Positions 1 through 5,668 of a stretch of DNA of 5,755 nucleotides are shown here, one piece after another. Position 1 is the stretch's first letter; the number at the start of each line of letters is the position of its first letter. The DNA is from Deltaproteobacteria bacterium (lineage in GTDB: Bacteria > Bdellovibrionota_C > UBA2361 > JAAYZI01): contig JAAYZI010000298.1 in NCBI GenBank assembly GCA_012514925.1, forward strand, positions 1 through 5,755. The letters are read 5' to 3'. Made by a program: the position numbers and the translations under genes. The notes beneath the pieces were generated by a model. It made no database searches. It was given only the letters and a program-made list of their open reading frames with translations, and was not told the DNA's origin.

Positions 1-154
1 CATATCTCGCACGTAGCACACTAGTTTAATTTGCCAACCCTTTGCGCGAGATATGCATATGCGACAAGGCTAACATTAGGTCGTACCAGATTGGATGACC
101 TTACGTTTTATGAAGAAATCTAACATTGTCTGTGTGATTAAATACTGACTAGTA
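1..154. repeat. R1 direct repeat, copy 1 (may be cut by window start)
   Basis: This stretch recurs in the same orientation at 5600-5755. Comparing the two by eye gives four substitutions (one each near positions 38, 70, 104 and 129) and one 2-nt insertion in the right copy, so about 97% identity. It holds the right arm (46-69) of a long inverted repeat. Its left arm is only partly inside the window (1-10), but the complete arm is visible in copy 2. A second small inverted repeat lies at 79-100 (GGTC/GACC outer and CCA/TGG inner pairs). No reading frame of note crosses it. Its function is unknown. The true outer limits cannot be set because both copies touch window edges. Confidence 0.9.
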
Positions 155-203
155 CAGGTGGATGAGGGATATAGACCACACGAAGTGGATAGCGGCTGTC
201 ATA

Positions 204-245
204 TTCACTTTCTCCAGAGAAAGTAATATTCATGTAAACGGTTAC
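204..245. repeat. R2 repeat, copy A, containing a perfect palindrome
   Basis: These 42 nt recur at 5462-5503 in the same orientation with a single difference (T versus C at 234). Similarity continues weakly a few bases to the left if a 1-nt gap is allowed. On the right it stops sharply after GGTTAC. Inside is a perfect inverted repeat with 8-bp arms, ACTTTCTC (207-214) and GAGAAAGT (217-224), around a CA centre. It lies about 40 nt past the end of the minus-strand operon, but no U-rich tract follows the stem, so it is not a convincing intrinsic terminator. Confidence 0.85.
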
Positions 246-287
246 CGGATACACTCGAAGCGATAGAAGTCTAGTGGGATATTCAGA

Positions 288-1406
288 TTAGCCCAAATCC
301 CTCGCCGCAGCCGTTACAGCCTCCACTACCCGCCCGGCCTCGGCCAATTTTAGGTGCGGCCCAATCGGCAAGCTCAGGGCCGTATCCGCAATCTCCTCAC
401 TAAGAGGAAAGTCGCCGCGCTTGAAACCGAGATGAGCGTAGGCTGGAGAAAGATGAGGTGCAACTGGGTAGTGAATCAGGGTACCGATTCCTGCTGCCTT
501 TAACATATTCTGCAACGCATCTCGCCGACTATGCCGTACCAAAAAGATGTGCCAGCACGGCTCCGCCCACTCCGGGACAAAGGGCAGTGTCATACCAGGC
601 AGGTCCCTAAGCTGTTTGAGATAAAACGCTGCAATCTTGCGGCGAGCACCGTTCCAGGCATCGAGGCGCTTTAATTTGACCTGTAGAAATGCTGCTTGTA
701 GGGGATCTAGACGCGAATTAAACCCCATCACTTCATTGTGATATTTAACCCGCGACCCATAATTGCGTAGCACTCGCACCCGATCTACCAACTCAGCATC
801 ATCGCTCACGACCGCACCCCCATCTCCCAGAGCGCCCAGGTTCTTGCCGGGATAAAAGCTAAAGCCGGCGGCATCTCCAAGAGATCCGGCGGCCCGACCG
901 CGATAAGTTGCGCCGTGCGCCTGCGCGGCATCTTCAATCAATTTTAAACCATGCCGATTTGCCAGCGTTGCCAGCTCCTCCATCTGCGCGGACTGCCCGT
1001 ATAAGTGCACCGCCAGAATCGCGCGCGTGCGGGGAGTGATCGCGGCGGAAACCCGTTCTACATCGATATTATAAGTATCCAGACGCGGCTCTACTGGCAC
1101 GGGCTTAGCCCCGGCATGCGTCACCGCCAGCCATGTCGCGATATAGGTATTGGCCGGAACAATCACCTCAGCGCCTTCGCCGATGCCATACGCTCTTAAA
1201 ATCAAATGGAGTGCATCGAGCCCATTTGCAACTCCACAGCAATGCTTGACGCCTACATACGCTGCAAACTCCCTCTCGAAAGTCTCCAGTTCGCCGCCCA
1301 TAATATACCAGCCTGATTCCATGACACGCAGGAAGGCTGCGTCCAGCTCGGCTTTAAGCTCCTGATAGGGCGCTAATAAGTTTAGGAAGGGAACTTCGAC
1401 GCTCAA
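288..1406 (-). CDS. DegT/DnrJ/EryC1-family sugar aminotransferase (dTDP-3-keto-6-deoxyhexose C3 aminase)
   Basis: A PLP-dependent aminotransferase of 372 residues, the usual length for nucleotide-sugar aminotransferases of this family. Visible landmarks are NGLDAL (61-66) in the cofactor phosphate-binding region, the VIVPANTYIA strand (81-90), EDAAQAHGA (158-166) whose Asp159 should contact the pyridine nitrogen, and FSFYPGKNLGALGDGG (182-197) in which Lys188 is the expected Schiff-base lysine. No key residue is missing. It begins with TTG inside a TTGA overlap with the upstream ketoisomerase/acyltransferase stop codon. AGGTG (1411-1415) four bases before the start is a modest ribosome-binding site, so translational coupling is likely. 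Next to a dTDP-hexose 3,4-ketoisomerase, the natural substrate is dTDP-3-keto-6-deoxy-D-galactose (FdtB type) or the gluco epimer (QdtB type). Which of these applies cannot be read from the sequence, so no symbol is given. It is the last gene of the operon. Confidence 0.93.
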   Translation of the reverse strand: MSVEVPFLNLLAPYQELKAELDAAFLRVMESGWYIMGGELETFEREFAAYVGVKHCCGVANGLDALHLILRAYGIGEGAEVIVPANTYIATWLAVTHAGAKPVPVEPRLDTYNIDVERVSAAITPRTRAILAVHLYGQSAQMEELATLANRHGLKLIEDAAQAHGATYRGRAAGSLGDAAGFSFYPGKNLGALGDGGAVVSDDAELVDRVRVLRNYGSRVKYHNEVMGFNSRLDPLQAAFLQVKLKRLDAWNGARRKIAAFYLKQLRDLPGMTLPFVPEWAEPCWHIFLVRHSRRDALQNMLKAAGIGTLIHYPVAPHLSPAYAHLGFKRGDFPLSEEIADTALSLPIGPHLKLAEAGRVVEAVTAAARDLG

Positions 1407-2335
1407 ACCACACCTATTTCTTTTAAGAACAGATCATAATCACGGATATAGTCTTCCTCTCGGTATATATCCGAAGCAAGCACCAGCAGCACCGCGTCTG
1501 CCGTGTATTTGTACTGCACTCCCCACACCATCGGGGGTAGATACAACCCTAGGTGCGGACTGTCCAAAAGCACCTCTTCGGTATTCCTTCCATCATTGAC
1601 CATCACCGCGCACGATCCCTTAACACACAGCAAAAATTGCTGCAGAGTACGATGCGTATGTTCCCCTCTCACATCTTTACTAGGCACACCATACACCAGA
1701 AAATAGCGCTGCGGTATGAACGGCAGATGCTGTCCGTACTCACCGAAAGAGAGACTGCCGCGCAAGTCAACCACAATCGGCATCTCATAAAGCCGGACCC
1801 CTTGCACCCCCAATTCCGAAACCTTTCCGACGCTGGGCGTCGACGTCGGCTGCACTCGCTTTACATGCCCGCTATCAACATACCCCTTGATGCGCGCCGG
1901 ATTTCCCACCACAATCGCATTAGGAGGCACGTCTTTAGTGACCACCGTGCCCGCCCCCACTACAGCGTTACGACCAATCGTAATCCCCGGCAGGAGCGTG
2001 GCATTAGCGCCGATTGAAGCGCCGCATCTGATAACGGTGAGCAGGGATTCTCCCGGCGTGCCATGCGCGCGCGGCAATAATTGGTTGGTAAAAGTGGCGT
2101 TGGGTCCGATCAAGACGTCATCCTCCACGCGTAAACCGTCCCACAGTTGCACGCCACCTTTAACCTCAACGCGATCACCCAAAACCACCTCATTCTCAAT
2201 CAGGCAGCTCTCTCCGATGTTGCAATCCTCGCCGAGCACAGCCCCCGGCAAGATGTGAACAAACGCTGAGATGTTGGTACGCGCCCCAATCTGGGTGGAT
2301 TCAACGATTGCACTAGAGTGTTTCTGAAAACTCAT
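1403..2335 (-). CDS. Bifunctional acyltransferase / dTDP-4-oxo-6-deoxyglucose 3,4-ketoisomerase (WxcM/FdtD-like)
   Basis: A 310-residue two-domain fusion. Residues ~8-150 are a left-handed beta-helix acyltransferase: hexapeptide repeats with I/V/L every six residues (for example AVLGED, NIGESC, VLIGPN, TLLPGITIG) and the usual ending VGAGTVVTKDVPPNAIVVGNPARIKG (126-151). Residues ~175-310 are a cupin-fold sugar ketoisomerase. RGEHTHRTLQQF (223-234) carries the two histidines (226, 228) that match the RG-x-HAH-type active-site motif of FdtA/QdtA. The same fusion order is known from Xanthomonas WxcM and Shewanella FdtD. The two activities are steps one and three of a dTDP-3-acylamino-3,6-dideoxyhexose route, and the aminotransferase encoded next door supplies step two. 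The start ATG overlaps the upstream glycosyltransferase stop as ATGA, with AGGAG six bases before it. Both domains look intact. Whether the product has the galacto or gluco configuration is unresolved. Confidence 0.92.
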   Translation of the reverse strand: MSFQKHSSAIVESTQIGARTNISAFVHILPGAVLGEDCNIGESCLIENEVVLGDRVEVKGGVQLWDGLRVEDDVLIGPNATFTNQLLPRAHGTPGESLLTVIRCGASIGANATLLPGITIGRNAVVGAGTVVTKDVPPNAIVVGNPARIKGYVDSGHVKRVQPTSTPSVGKVSELGVQGVRLYEMPIVVDLRGSLSFGEYGQHLPFIPQRYFLVYGVPSKDVRGEHTHRTLQQFLLCVKGSCAVMVNDGRNTEEVLLDSPHLGLYLPPMVWGVQYKYTADAVLLVLASDIYREEDYIRDYDLFLKEIGVV

Positions 2336-3294
2336 TCTCCACTCCTCTTTTCCGCAGCTGACAGACCAGCCTCAAAAACGGCATCAATTACATAGGGAGG
2401 ACGCTTGCGCGTTTCATCCAAAGTCCGCCACAGATATTCGCCTAAGATCCCCAGCATGGACATCTGCACCCCCGCCGTAATCGTAAGTAAAATCATGGTT
2501 GGCACCCAGCCCCGCACTGGAACGCTCCAGATCATCCAACTGGCGAGAATAATCAAACCGTAGAGAAATGCTGCACCCGCCACCAATAAACCCACCAGCG
2601 ATAACAAACGAATTGGAAAATACGAAAAAGAAACGAATGAATCGACAAATAACTTTAGCTTCTTGGCCAACGTCCAACGAGATTTGCCTTTTTTGCGCGC
2701 ACGGCGAGTGTACGGAATCAATACCGGGCGGTAACCAAGCCAATAAATAAGGGCCATGACGTTGGTATTCTTCTCCTGGATGCGCAATAAATCCTGCACG
2801 ACCTGACGATCTATCAACACAAAATCAAAACCCCCGCTGGGGTATCCAGGCAGCGCGAAGCGACGAAGCAACGCATAGTATGCGTTTGAACAGAAGCGCT
2901 GCAGCCCCGGATCCTCACGCTCCTGGCGCACCGCCAAAACAACCCTAGTACCGCGCTTCCACTCCGCCGCCATTTCTACAAACAGCTCGGGAGGATCCTG
3001 CAAATCAGCGGCGATAATACCAACACAATCTCCTCTGACCTGAGAAAGTCCGGCTTGCACAGCAGCCATCGCGCCGAAATTTCGGGTGAGCTTGAGGACT
3101 TTTATGATTTCAGGAAATTTTTTTTGAAAATCTAGAAGAATCTGTAAAGAACGATCTCCCGAACCGTCGTCTACAAACACCAGCTCTAACTCGTATCCAG
3201 TCAGACGATCTCCAAGCTCCAGTAGCTGTGGAATGGTATCCGGGAGATTAGCCTCGTTATAGTACACCGGCACAATAATCGAGAATTTCTTCAT
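2332..3294 (-). CDS. Family 2 glycosyltransferase, DPM1/GtrB-like, with two C-terminal membrane segments
   Basis: With the ATG at 3294 the protein has 320 residues, typical for polyprenyl-phosphate glycosyltransferases of the DPM1-like bacterial group (GtrB, ArnC relatives). The GT-A fold is clear: SIIVPVYYNEANLP (5-18) opens the nucleotide-binding site, VFVDDGSGD (39-47) binds the nucleotide, and AADLQDPPE (95-103) holds the metal-binding DxxD. KKGKSRW (201-207) is the basic motif before the membrane part, with hydrophobic helices at ~225-256 and ~262-286. It probably moves a sugar from a nucleotide donor to undecaprenyl phosphate or a lipid-linked acceptor on the cytoplasmic face. Donor and acceptor are not determinable. 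An earlier in-frame ATG at 3336 would add 14 residues but has no ribosome-binding site; 3294 has GGAG only two bases before it and fits the family N terminus better. It is the first gene of the three-gene operon. No gtrA-type flippase gene is nearby. Confidence 0.9.
   Translation of the reverse strand: MKKFSIIVPVYYNEANLPDTIPQLLELGDRLTGYELELVFVDDGSGDRSLQILLDFQKKFPEIIKVLKLTRNFGAMAAVQAGLSQVRGDCVGIIAADLQDPPELFVEMAAEWKRGTRVVLAVRQEREDPGLQRFCSNAYYALLRRFALPGYPSGGFDFVLIDRQVVQDLLRIQEKNTNVMALIYWLGYRPVLIPYTRRARKKGKSRWTLAKKLKLFVDSFVSFSYFPIRLLSLVGLLVAGAAFLYGLIILASWMIWSVPVRGWVPTMILLTITAGVQMSMLGILGEYLWRTLDETRKRPPYVIDAVFEAGLSAAEKRSGE
2342..2346 (-). promoter_or_regulatory. Ribosome binding site for the fusion gene, inside the upstream gene
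   Basis: On the minus strand AGGAG lies six bases before the ATG at 2335-2333. It sits within the last codons of the glycosyltransferase gene, whose stop overlaps that start. This supports the chosen start and translational coupling. Confidence 0.75.
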
Positions 3295-3345
3295 GGCTCC
3301 ACTGAAAAGGCTGATAACGTTCTGAATATTGTGCATTTTCTAGCA

Positions 3346-3365
3346 CAAGGGTTGCCCCTTGGCAA
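3346..3365. promoter_or_regulatory. Two overlapping, mutually exclusive short hairpins upstream of the minus-strand operon
   Basis: CAAGGG (3346-3351) pairs perfectly with CCCTTG (3356-3361) around TTGC. Alternatively TTGCC (3352-3356) pairs with GGCAA (3361-3365) around CCTT. Both cannot form at once. The site lies between the two divergent genes, just upstream of the glycosyltransferase. It could be an operator or a leader structure; nothing more can be said. Confidence 0.35.
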
Positions 3366-3380
3366 GCAAACGGCCTTACT

Positions 3381-3409
3381 CTCCAAAAACCATCTCTATG
3401 TTCTTGGAG
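3381..3409. promoter_or_regulatory. Imperfect inverted repeat in the divergent intergenic region
   Basis: Arms 3381-3390 and 3400-3409 pair at 9 of 10 positions around a 9-nt spacer. It lies in the 3295-3510 gap, where promoters for both the leftward operon and the rightward acetyltransferase gene would be expected. It could be a regulator-binding site or an RNA stem. I could not pick out a convincing -35/-10 pair on either strand in this gap. Confidence 0.35.
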
Positions 3410-3493
3410 CAGCTCAAAACAGTGCCGCTTGTCTGACTCTTAGAAAAATAGGATATCTGAGGCAGTTTTGTGAGTTTTGATCCTCACTCTTCG

Positions 3494-3500
3494 AGCAGGA
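3494..3500 (+). promoter_or_regulatory. Ribosome binding site for the GTG-started acetyltransferase
   Basis: AGCAGGA ends ten bases before the GTG at 3511. It is a partial match to the consensus with slightly long spacing, but it is the best site near any start in this frame. Confidence 0.5.
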
Positions 3501-3510
3501 ATCAGACACC

Positions 3511-4053
3511 GTGGTCTCCATCATAAGAACAAGGAGTTTTTATTTAAGGCTGGCATCCATCTGGGACGCGGAGTTCATCTTCAGCCTGCGAAGTGATCCT
3601 CAGATTTCCGCATTCTTATCTAAGATTTCGGGAGGAGTGGAGGAGCAACGGCGCTGGCTTACAGAATACAAACTGCGCGAGGCCGCGCAGCAGGAATTTT
3701 ACTTTGTTATTCTAGACCCTAGCTGCACACCCCTTGGCACTATCAGGGTTTATGATATTACACCGGAAACTTTCACCTGGGGGAGTTGGATGCTCTGTAA
3801 GCAAGCACCCAAGTTTGCGGCAATCGAAAGCGCTTTGGCGGCGTATGATTTCGGCTTTAACTATCTTGGTTTGAAGCGCTGCACCTTTACTGTGGACCGC
3901 CTGAATTTGCCTGTCTGTCGTTTTCACGACAACTTCGGCGCGCGCCGGGAGCGAGCCGACCAGAAACAGTACTACTATAGCTTTGATCAAGAAGGCTTTG
4001 CGAAAGCTTGCCGCAAATACCAAAAATATTTCTGCACTAACAAGATCCTATAG
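3511..4053 (+). CDS. GNAT-family N-acetyltransferase (RimJ/RimL-like)
   Basis: A protein of 180 residues, the normal size for a single GNAT domain. The N terminus (IRTRSFYLRLASIWDAEFIFSLR) has the typical LR-x-A-x-x-D opening. PLGTIRVYDI (74-83) is the central strand, and GSWMLCKQAPKFAAIESALAAYDFGF (91-116) is the acetyl-CoA-binding region. The usual Q/R-x-x-G-x-G/A loop is replaced there by KQAPKFAAIES, a variant I associate with GNATs in surface-glycan clusters. VDRLNLPVCRFHDNFGAR (128-145) matches the C-terminal N-x-x-x-x-x-F-H-x-x-x-G-A motif. It probably acetylates an amino sugar or sugar-nucleotide intermediate, but the substrate is not known. It starts with GTG, preceded by AGCAGGA ten bases upstream. 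It is the only plus-strand gene here, divergent from the sugar operon, and its last 17 nt overlap the 3' end of the opposing acyltransferase gene. Confidence 0.82.
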   Translation: MVSIIRTRSFYLRLASIWDAEFIFSLRSDPQISAFLSKISGGVEEQRRWLTEYKLREAAQQEFYFVILDPSCTPLGTIRVYDITPETFTWGSWMLCKQAPKFAAIESALAAYDFGFNYLGLKRCTFTVDRLNLPVCRFHDNFGARRERADQKQYYYSFDQEGFAKACRKYQKYFCTNKIL

Positions 4054-5284
4054 CCTGGGATTCAGTACGGCTGTCTTGTTTTTGGACCGCTTCCACACCA
4101 TTGAGAACGCAGAGACGCGCCTCCCGATCACTCCTGGAGGCCTGAGACGCGCAAACTCTCTTAATCCAATTATTGGCGGGATGCTCAATAAAAAGGTACA
4201 TCAACACCGCATAAACATTGATCAGCGTAAATAACACCCAATAATTCTGGGATATCAACCGAGACGTCAGTTCGTAAAAAACACCTAAATGAATCAGATA
4301 AAAAACGTAGCTGCTCTTACCCAACAGCTCCATGAGACGCGATGCTAAGAATGCTCTAATCCACGACCTCTCGACCAACAATCCGCTTATGAATACTCCA
4401 ACACAAACCGGCACGATCAAATTGTTGATGACCATACCGCCCGGACTAAACACCCCAAGCGAGTAGCCCGGCCCAACCAAACATGAAAGTCCATACAAAC
4501 TCCCAAGCATGCCCAGACAACCGCAGATCGTAAGCGCAGGCACTCTCTGGAGGGGCGGCCTAATCTTTCCCGACATAAAAGCCTTGGCCACAAACATTCC
4601 GACAAAAAACTCCGCAGCCCTTCCAAAAAAAGTGTACAAGGCCACAAACCTAATCCCCACAAAAAAACCCTGGAAATTGATAGCCGTGCCCACGCTTAGC
4701 AACGCGCCACCAATCAGATACGTTCCAAACAACGCCGTTAACATGCCCAGACGGCGCGACGCCAACATCGCCACTGGAAAGACGAAATAAAAGACCTCCT
4801 CGACCGTCAACGACCAACCCTGCGCTACACCTATAAATTTGTATAAATCGGAAAAACCCCTGATAAAAGTCACCTGCAGGATAAAATCTCTCAGTACAAT
4901 TCCAGCCGTTTTGCCCTGTGTAAGCGCATAAATAGAACCTAGCGCGACCACCAGAAAATACATCGGGTAAATGCGCGCCAGACGATTTACAAGGTAATCC
5001 CGGTAAAAACTCCAAGAAACCGAAGCACGCTTGGCATAACGGTAATAAATCAGAAACCCGCTTAAAACGTAGAAAACCGAAACCCCAGTGTGCATCTCTC
5101 GTACAATCCCTACTACCGCTGCAGAACCCAATGTTAAGGAAACGGGAATGCCGTAATGATGGAAGTACACCATAAAGGCCGCAATCGCACGCAGCCCCGT
5201 CAGACTTGGGAAATAGCGGGGCGTACCTGCCTCATGGGTTGCAGCGTCAAATCGATTGGAATTCTGAATAAGGCTAAGTTTCAT
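4037..5284 (-). CDS. Acyltransferase family 3 (OafA/YrhL-like) membrane protein
   Basis: An integral membrane O-acyltransferase of about 415 residues (433 if the TTG at 5338 is used). Numbering from that longer form, YFPSLTGLRAIAAFMVYFHHY (42-62) is the hallmark first helix with the conserved Arg50 and His60/61. GVSVFYVLSGFLIYYRY (85-101), VNRLARIYPMYF (117-128) and QGWSLTVEEVFYFVFP (173-188) are the other family signatures. Many further hydrophobic segments follow, and the domain ends at FIEHPANNWI (383-392). These enzymes pass acyl groups across the membrane to surface sugars, so O-acetylation of the glycan built by this locus is a reasonable guess. The start is uncertain: ATG at 5284 is preferred on codon grounds and because family members have short N termini, but neither site has a good ribosome-binding site. 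The polar ~41-residue tail runs into the 3' end of the convergent acetyltransferase gene. Confidence 0.9.
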   Translation of the reverse strand: MKLSLIQNSNRFDAATHEAGTPRYFPSLTGLRAIAAFMVYFHHYGIPVSLTLGSAAVVGIVREMHTGVSVFYVLSGFLIYYRYAKRASVSWSFYRDYLVNRLARIYPMYFLVVALGSIYALTQGKTAGIVLRDFILQVTFIRGFSDLYKFIGVAQGWSLTVEEVFYFVFPVAMLASRRLGMLTALFGTYLIGGALLSVGTAINFQGFFVGIRFVALYTFFGRAAEFFVGMFVAKAFMSGKIRPPLQRVPALTICGCLGMLGSLYGLSCLVGPGYSLGVFSPGGMVINNLIVPVCVGVFISGLLVERSWIRAFLASRLMELLGKSSYVFYLIHLGVFYELTSRLISQNYWVLFTLINVYAVLMYLFIEHPANNWIKRVCASQASRSDREARLCVLNGVEAVQKQDSRTESQAIGSC

Positions 5285-5368
5285 ACTATGGGGGCGACTC
5301 TGCCATACCGAGCTAGAGATCTGCAATAGACGGGGCAAACTCGCCGCAATCTCGTTAAATTAACAATC

Positions 5369-5503
5369 GTAACCGCTTACCCATGGAATTAATCATGCAA
5401 TTTTTGTTTTAAGCCTGGGCGGTAAAATTTCACTTCGTCGCGGAGTTAATTTTACTTTCATTTCACTTTCTCCAGAGAAAGTAATATTCATGCAAACGGT
5501 TAC
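5369..5503. mobile_element. MITE-like element or IS-end remnant, 135 bp
   Basis: The stretch starts GTAACCGCTTAC and ends GCAAACGGTTAC, which gives imperfect 12-bp terminal inverted repeats (10 of 12 complementary). It encodes nothing. It contains two internal inverted repeats: a perfect 8-bp pair at 5422-5429 and 5448-5455, and the R2 palindrome at 5465-5482. Short non-coding DNA with terminal inverted repeats is what miniature elements look like. Ends beginning GTAA are a feature of IS66-family elements, so a derivative of such an element is possible, but this is from memory and not tested. No 8-bp target duplication is evident (the left flank ends in ACAATC, the right flank starts GTAACAC). 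Confidence 0.4.
5462..5503. repeat. R2 repeat, copy B
   Basis: This is the second copy of the 42-nt repeat at 204-245, in the same orientation with one mismatch. It has the same 8-bp-arm palindrome (5465-5472 and 5475-5482). Its right end GGTTAC is the inverted counterpart of GTAACC at 5369-5374, so this copy also forms one end of the MITE-like element described separately. Confidence 0.85.
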
Positions 5504-5549
5504 GTAACACTACTAGATCAAAAACCCTGACTTCAAGAGCCATCACCAG

Positions 5550-5579
5550 AAAAGCCAGGCTCTGCTAATCTGGGCTTTT
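5550..5579. terminator. Terminator-like hairpin, possibly bidirectional
   Basis: AAAAGCCAG (5550-5558) pairs with CTGGGCTTTT (5570-5579) with one bulged base across an 11-nt loop. On the plus strand the stem runs into TTTTATTA, and on the minus strand into TTTTCTGG, so it has the stem-plus-T-tract form in both directions. No annotated gene ends just before it. It may serve a gene to the right of the window, or be part of the repeat-rich spacer. Confidence 0.45.
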
Positions 5580-5585
5580 ATTAAA

Positions 5586-5668
5586 CCTTGTCACATATAC
5601 ATATCTCGCACGTAGCACACTAGTTTAATTTGCCAATCCTTTGCGCGAGATATGCATATGCGACAAGG
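5586..5668. repeat. Long imperfect inverted repeat (24-bp arms, 35-nt loop) in R1
   Basis: The left arm is 5586-5609 and the right arm 5645-5668. By direct pairing, 22 of 24 positions are complementary, with two isolated A/C mismatches, separated by 35 nt. The arms begin CCTTGTC and end GACAAGG. The same right arm is present at 46-69 in copy 1. As DNA this could extrude a cruciform or give single-strand hairpin ends; as RNA it would form a long stem. It could be a small non-autonomous element with terminal inverted repeats, a protein-binding or recombination site, or a structured RNA. The sequence does not distinguish these, and no clear target-site duplication flanks it. Confidence 0.75.

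Noticed and set aside
1..154. CRISPR array or integron attC site
   Set aside because: Only two distant copies of R1 exist here with no spacer pattern. The GTTAC ends of R2 do not fit the GTTRRRY/RYYYAAC core sites of attC, and there is no integrase gene.
176..188. Small inverted repeat CCAC/GTGG after R1
   Set aside because: Four base pairs around a 5-nt loop is expected by chance.
207..224. Intrinsic terminator for the minus-strand operon
   Set aside because: The palindrome has only a 2-nt centre and no T-rich tract on the leftward side, so it does not fit a rho-independent terminator.
1553..2017. Plus-strand open frame of 154 codons
   Set aside because: It lies antisense to the well-supported ketoisomerase/acyltransferase fusion, has low-complexity composition rich in His/Arg/Thr, and resembles no family I know.
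3712..4023. Minus-strand frame opposite the GNAT gene with a hydrophobic start
   Set aside because: The signal-peptide-like beginning is attractive, but it is fully antisense to a GNAT frame with recognisable motifs, and no ribosome-binding site supports it.
4650..5015. Second minus-strand frame within the acyltransferase-3 gene
   Set aside because: It is an out-of-frame shadow of a gene with clear family motifs throughout, with Gly/Arg-rich nonsense composition.
5361..5511. Target-site duplication around the MITE-like element
   Set aside because: The 8 bases on each side share only scattered similarity, and I could not see a convincing duplication of any usual length.
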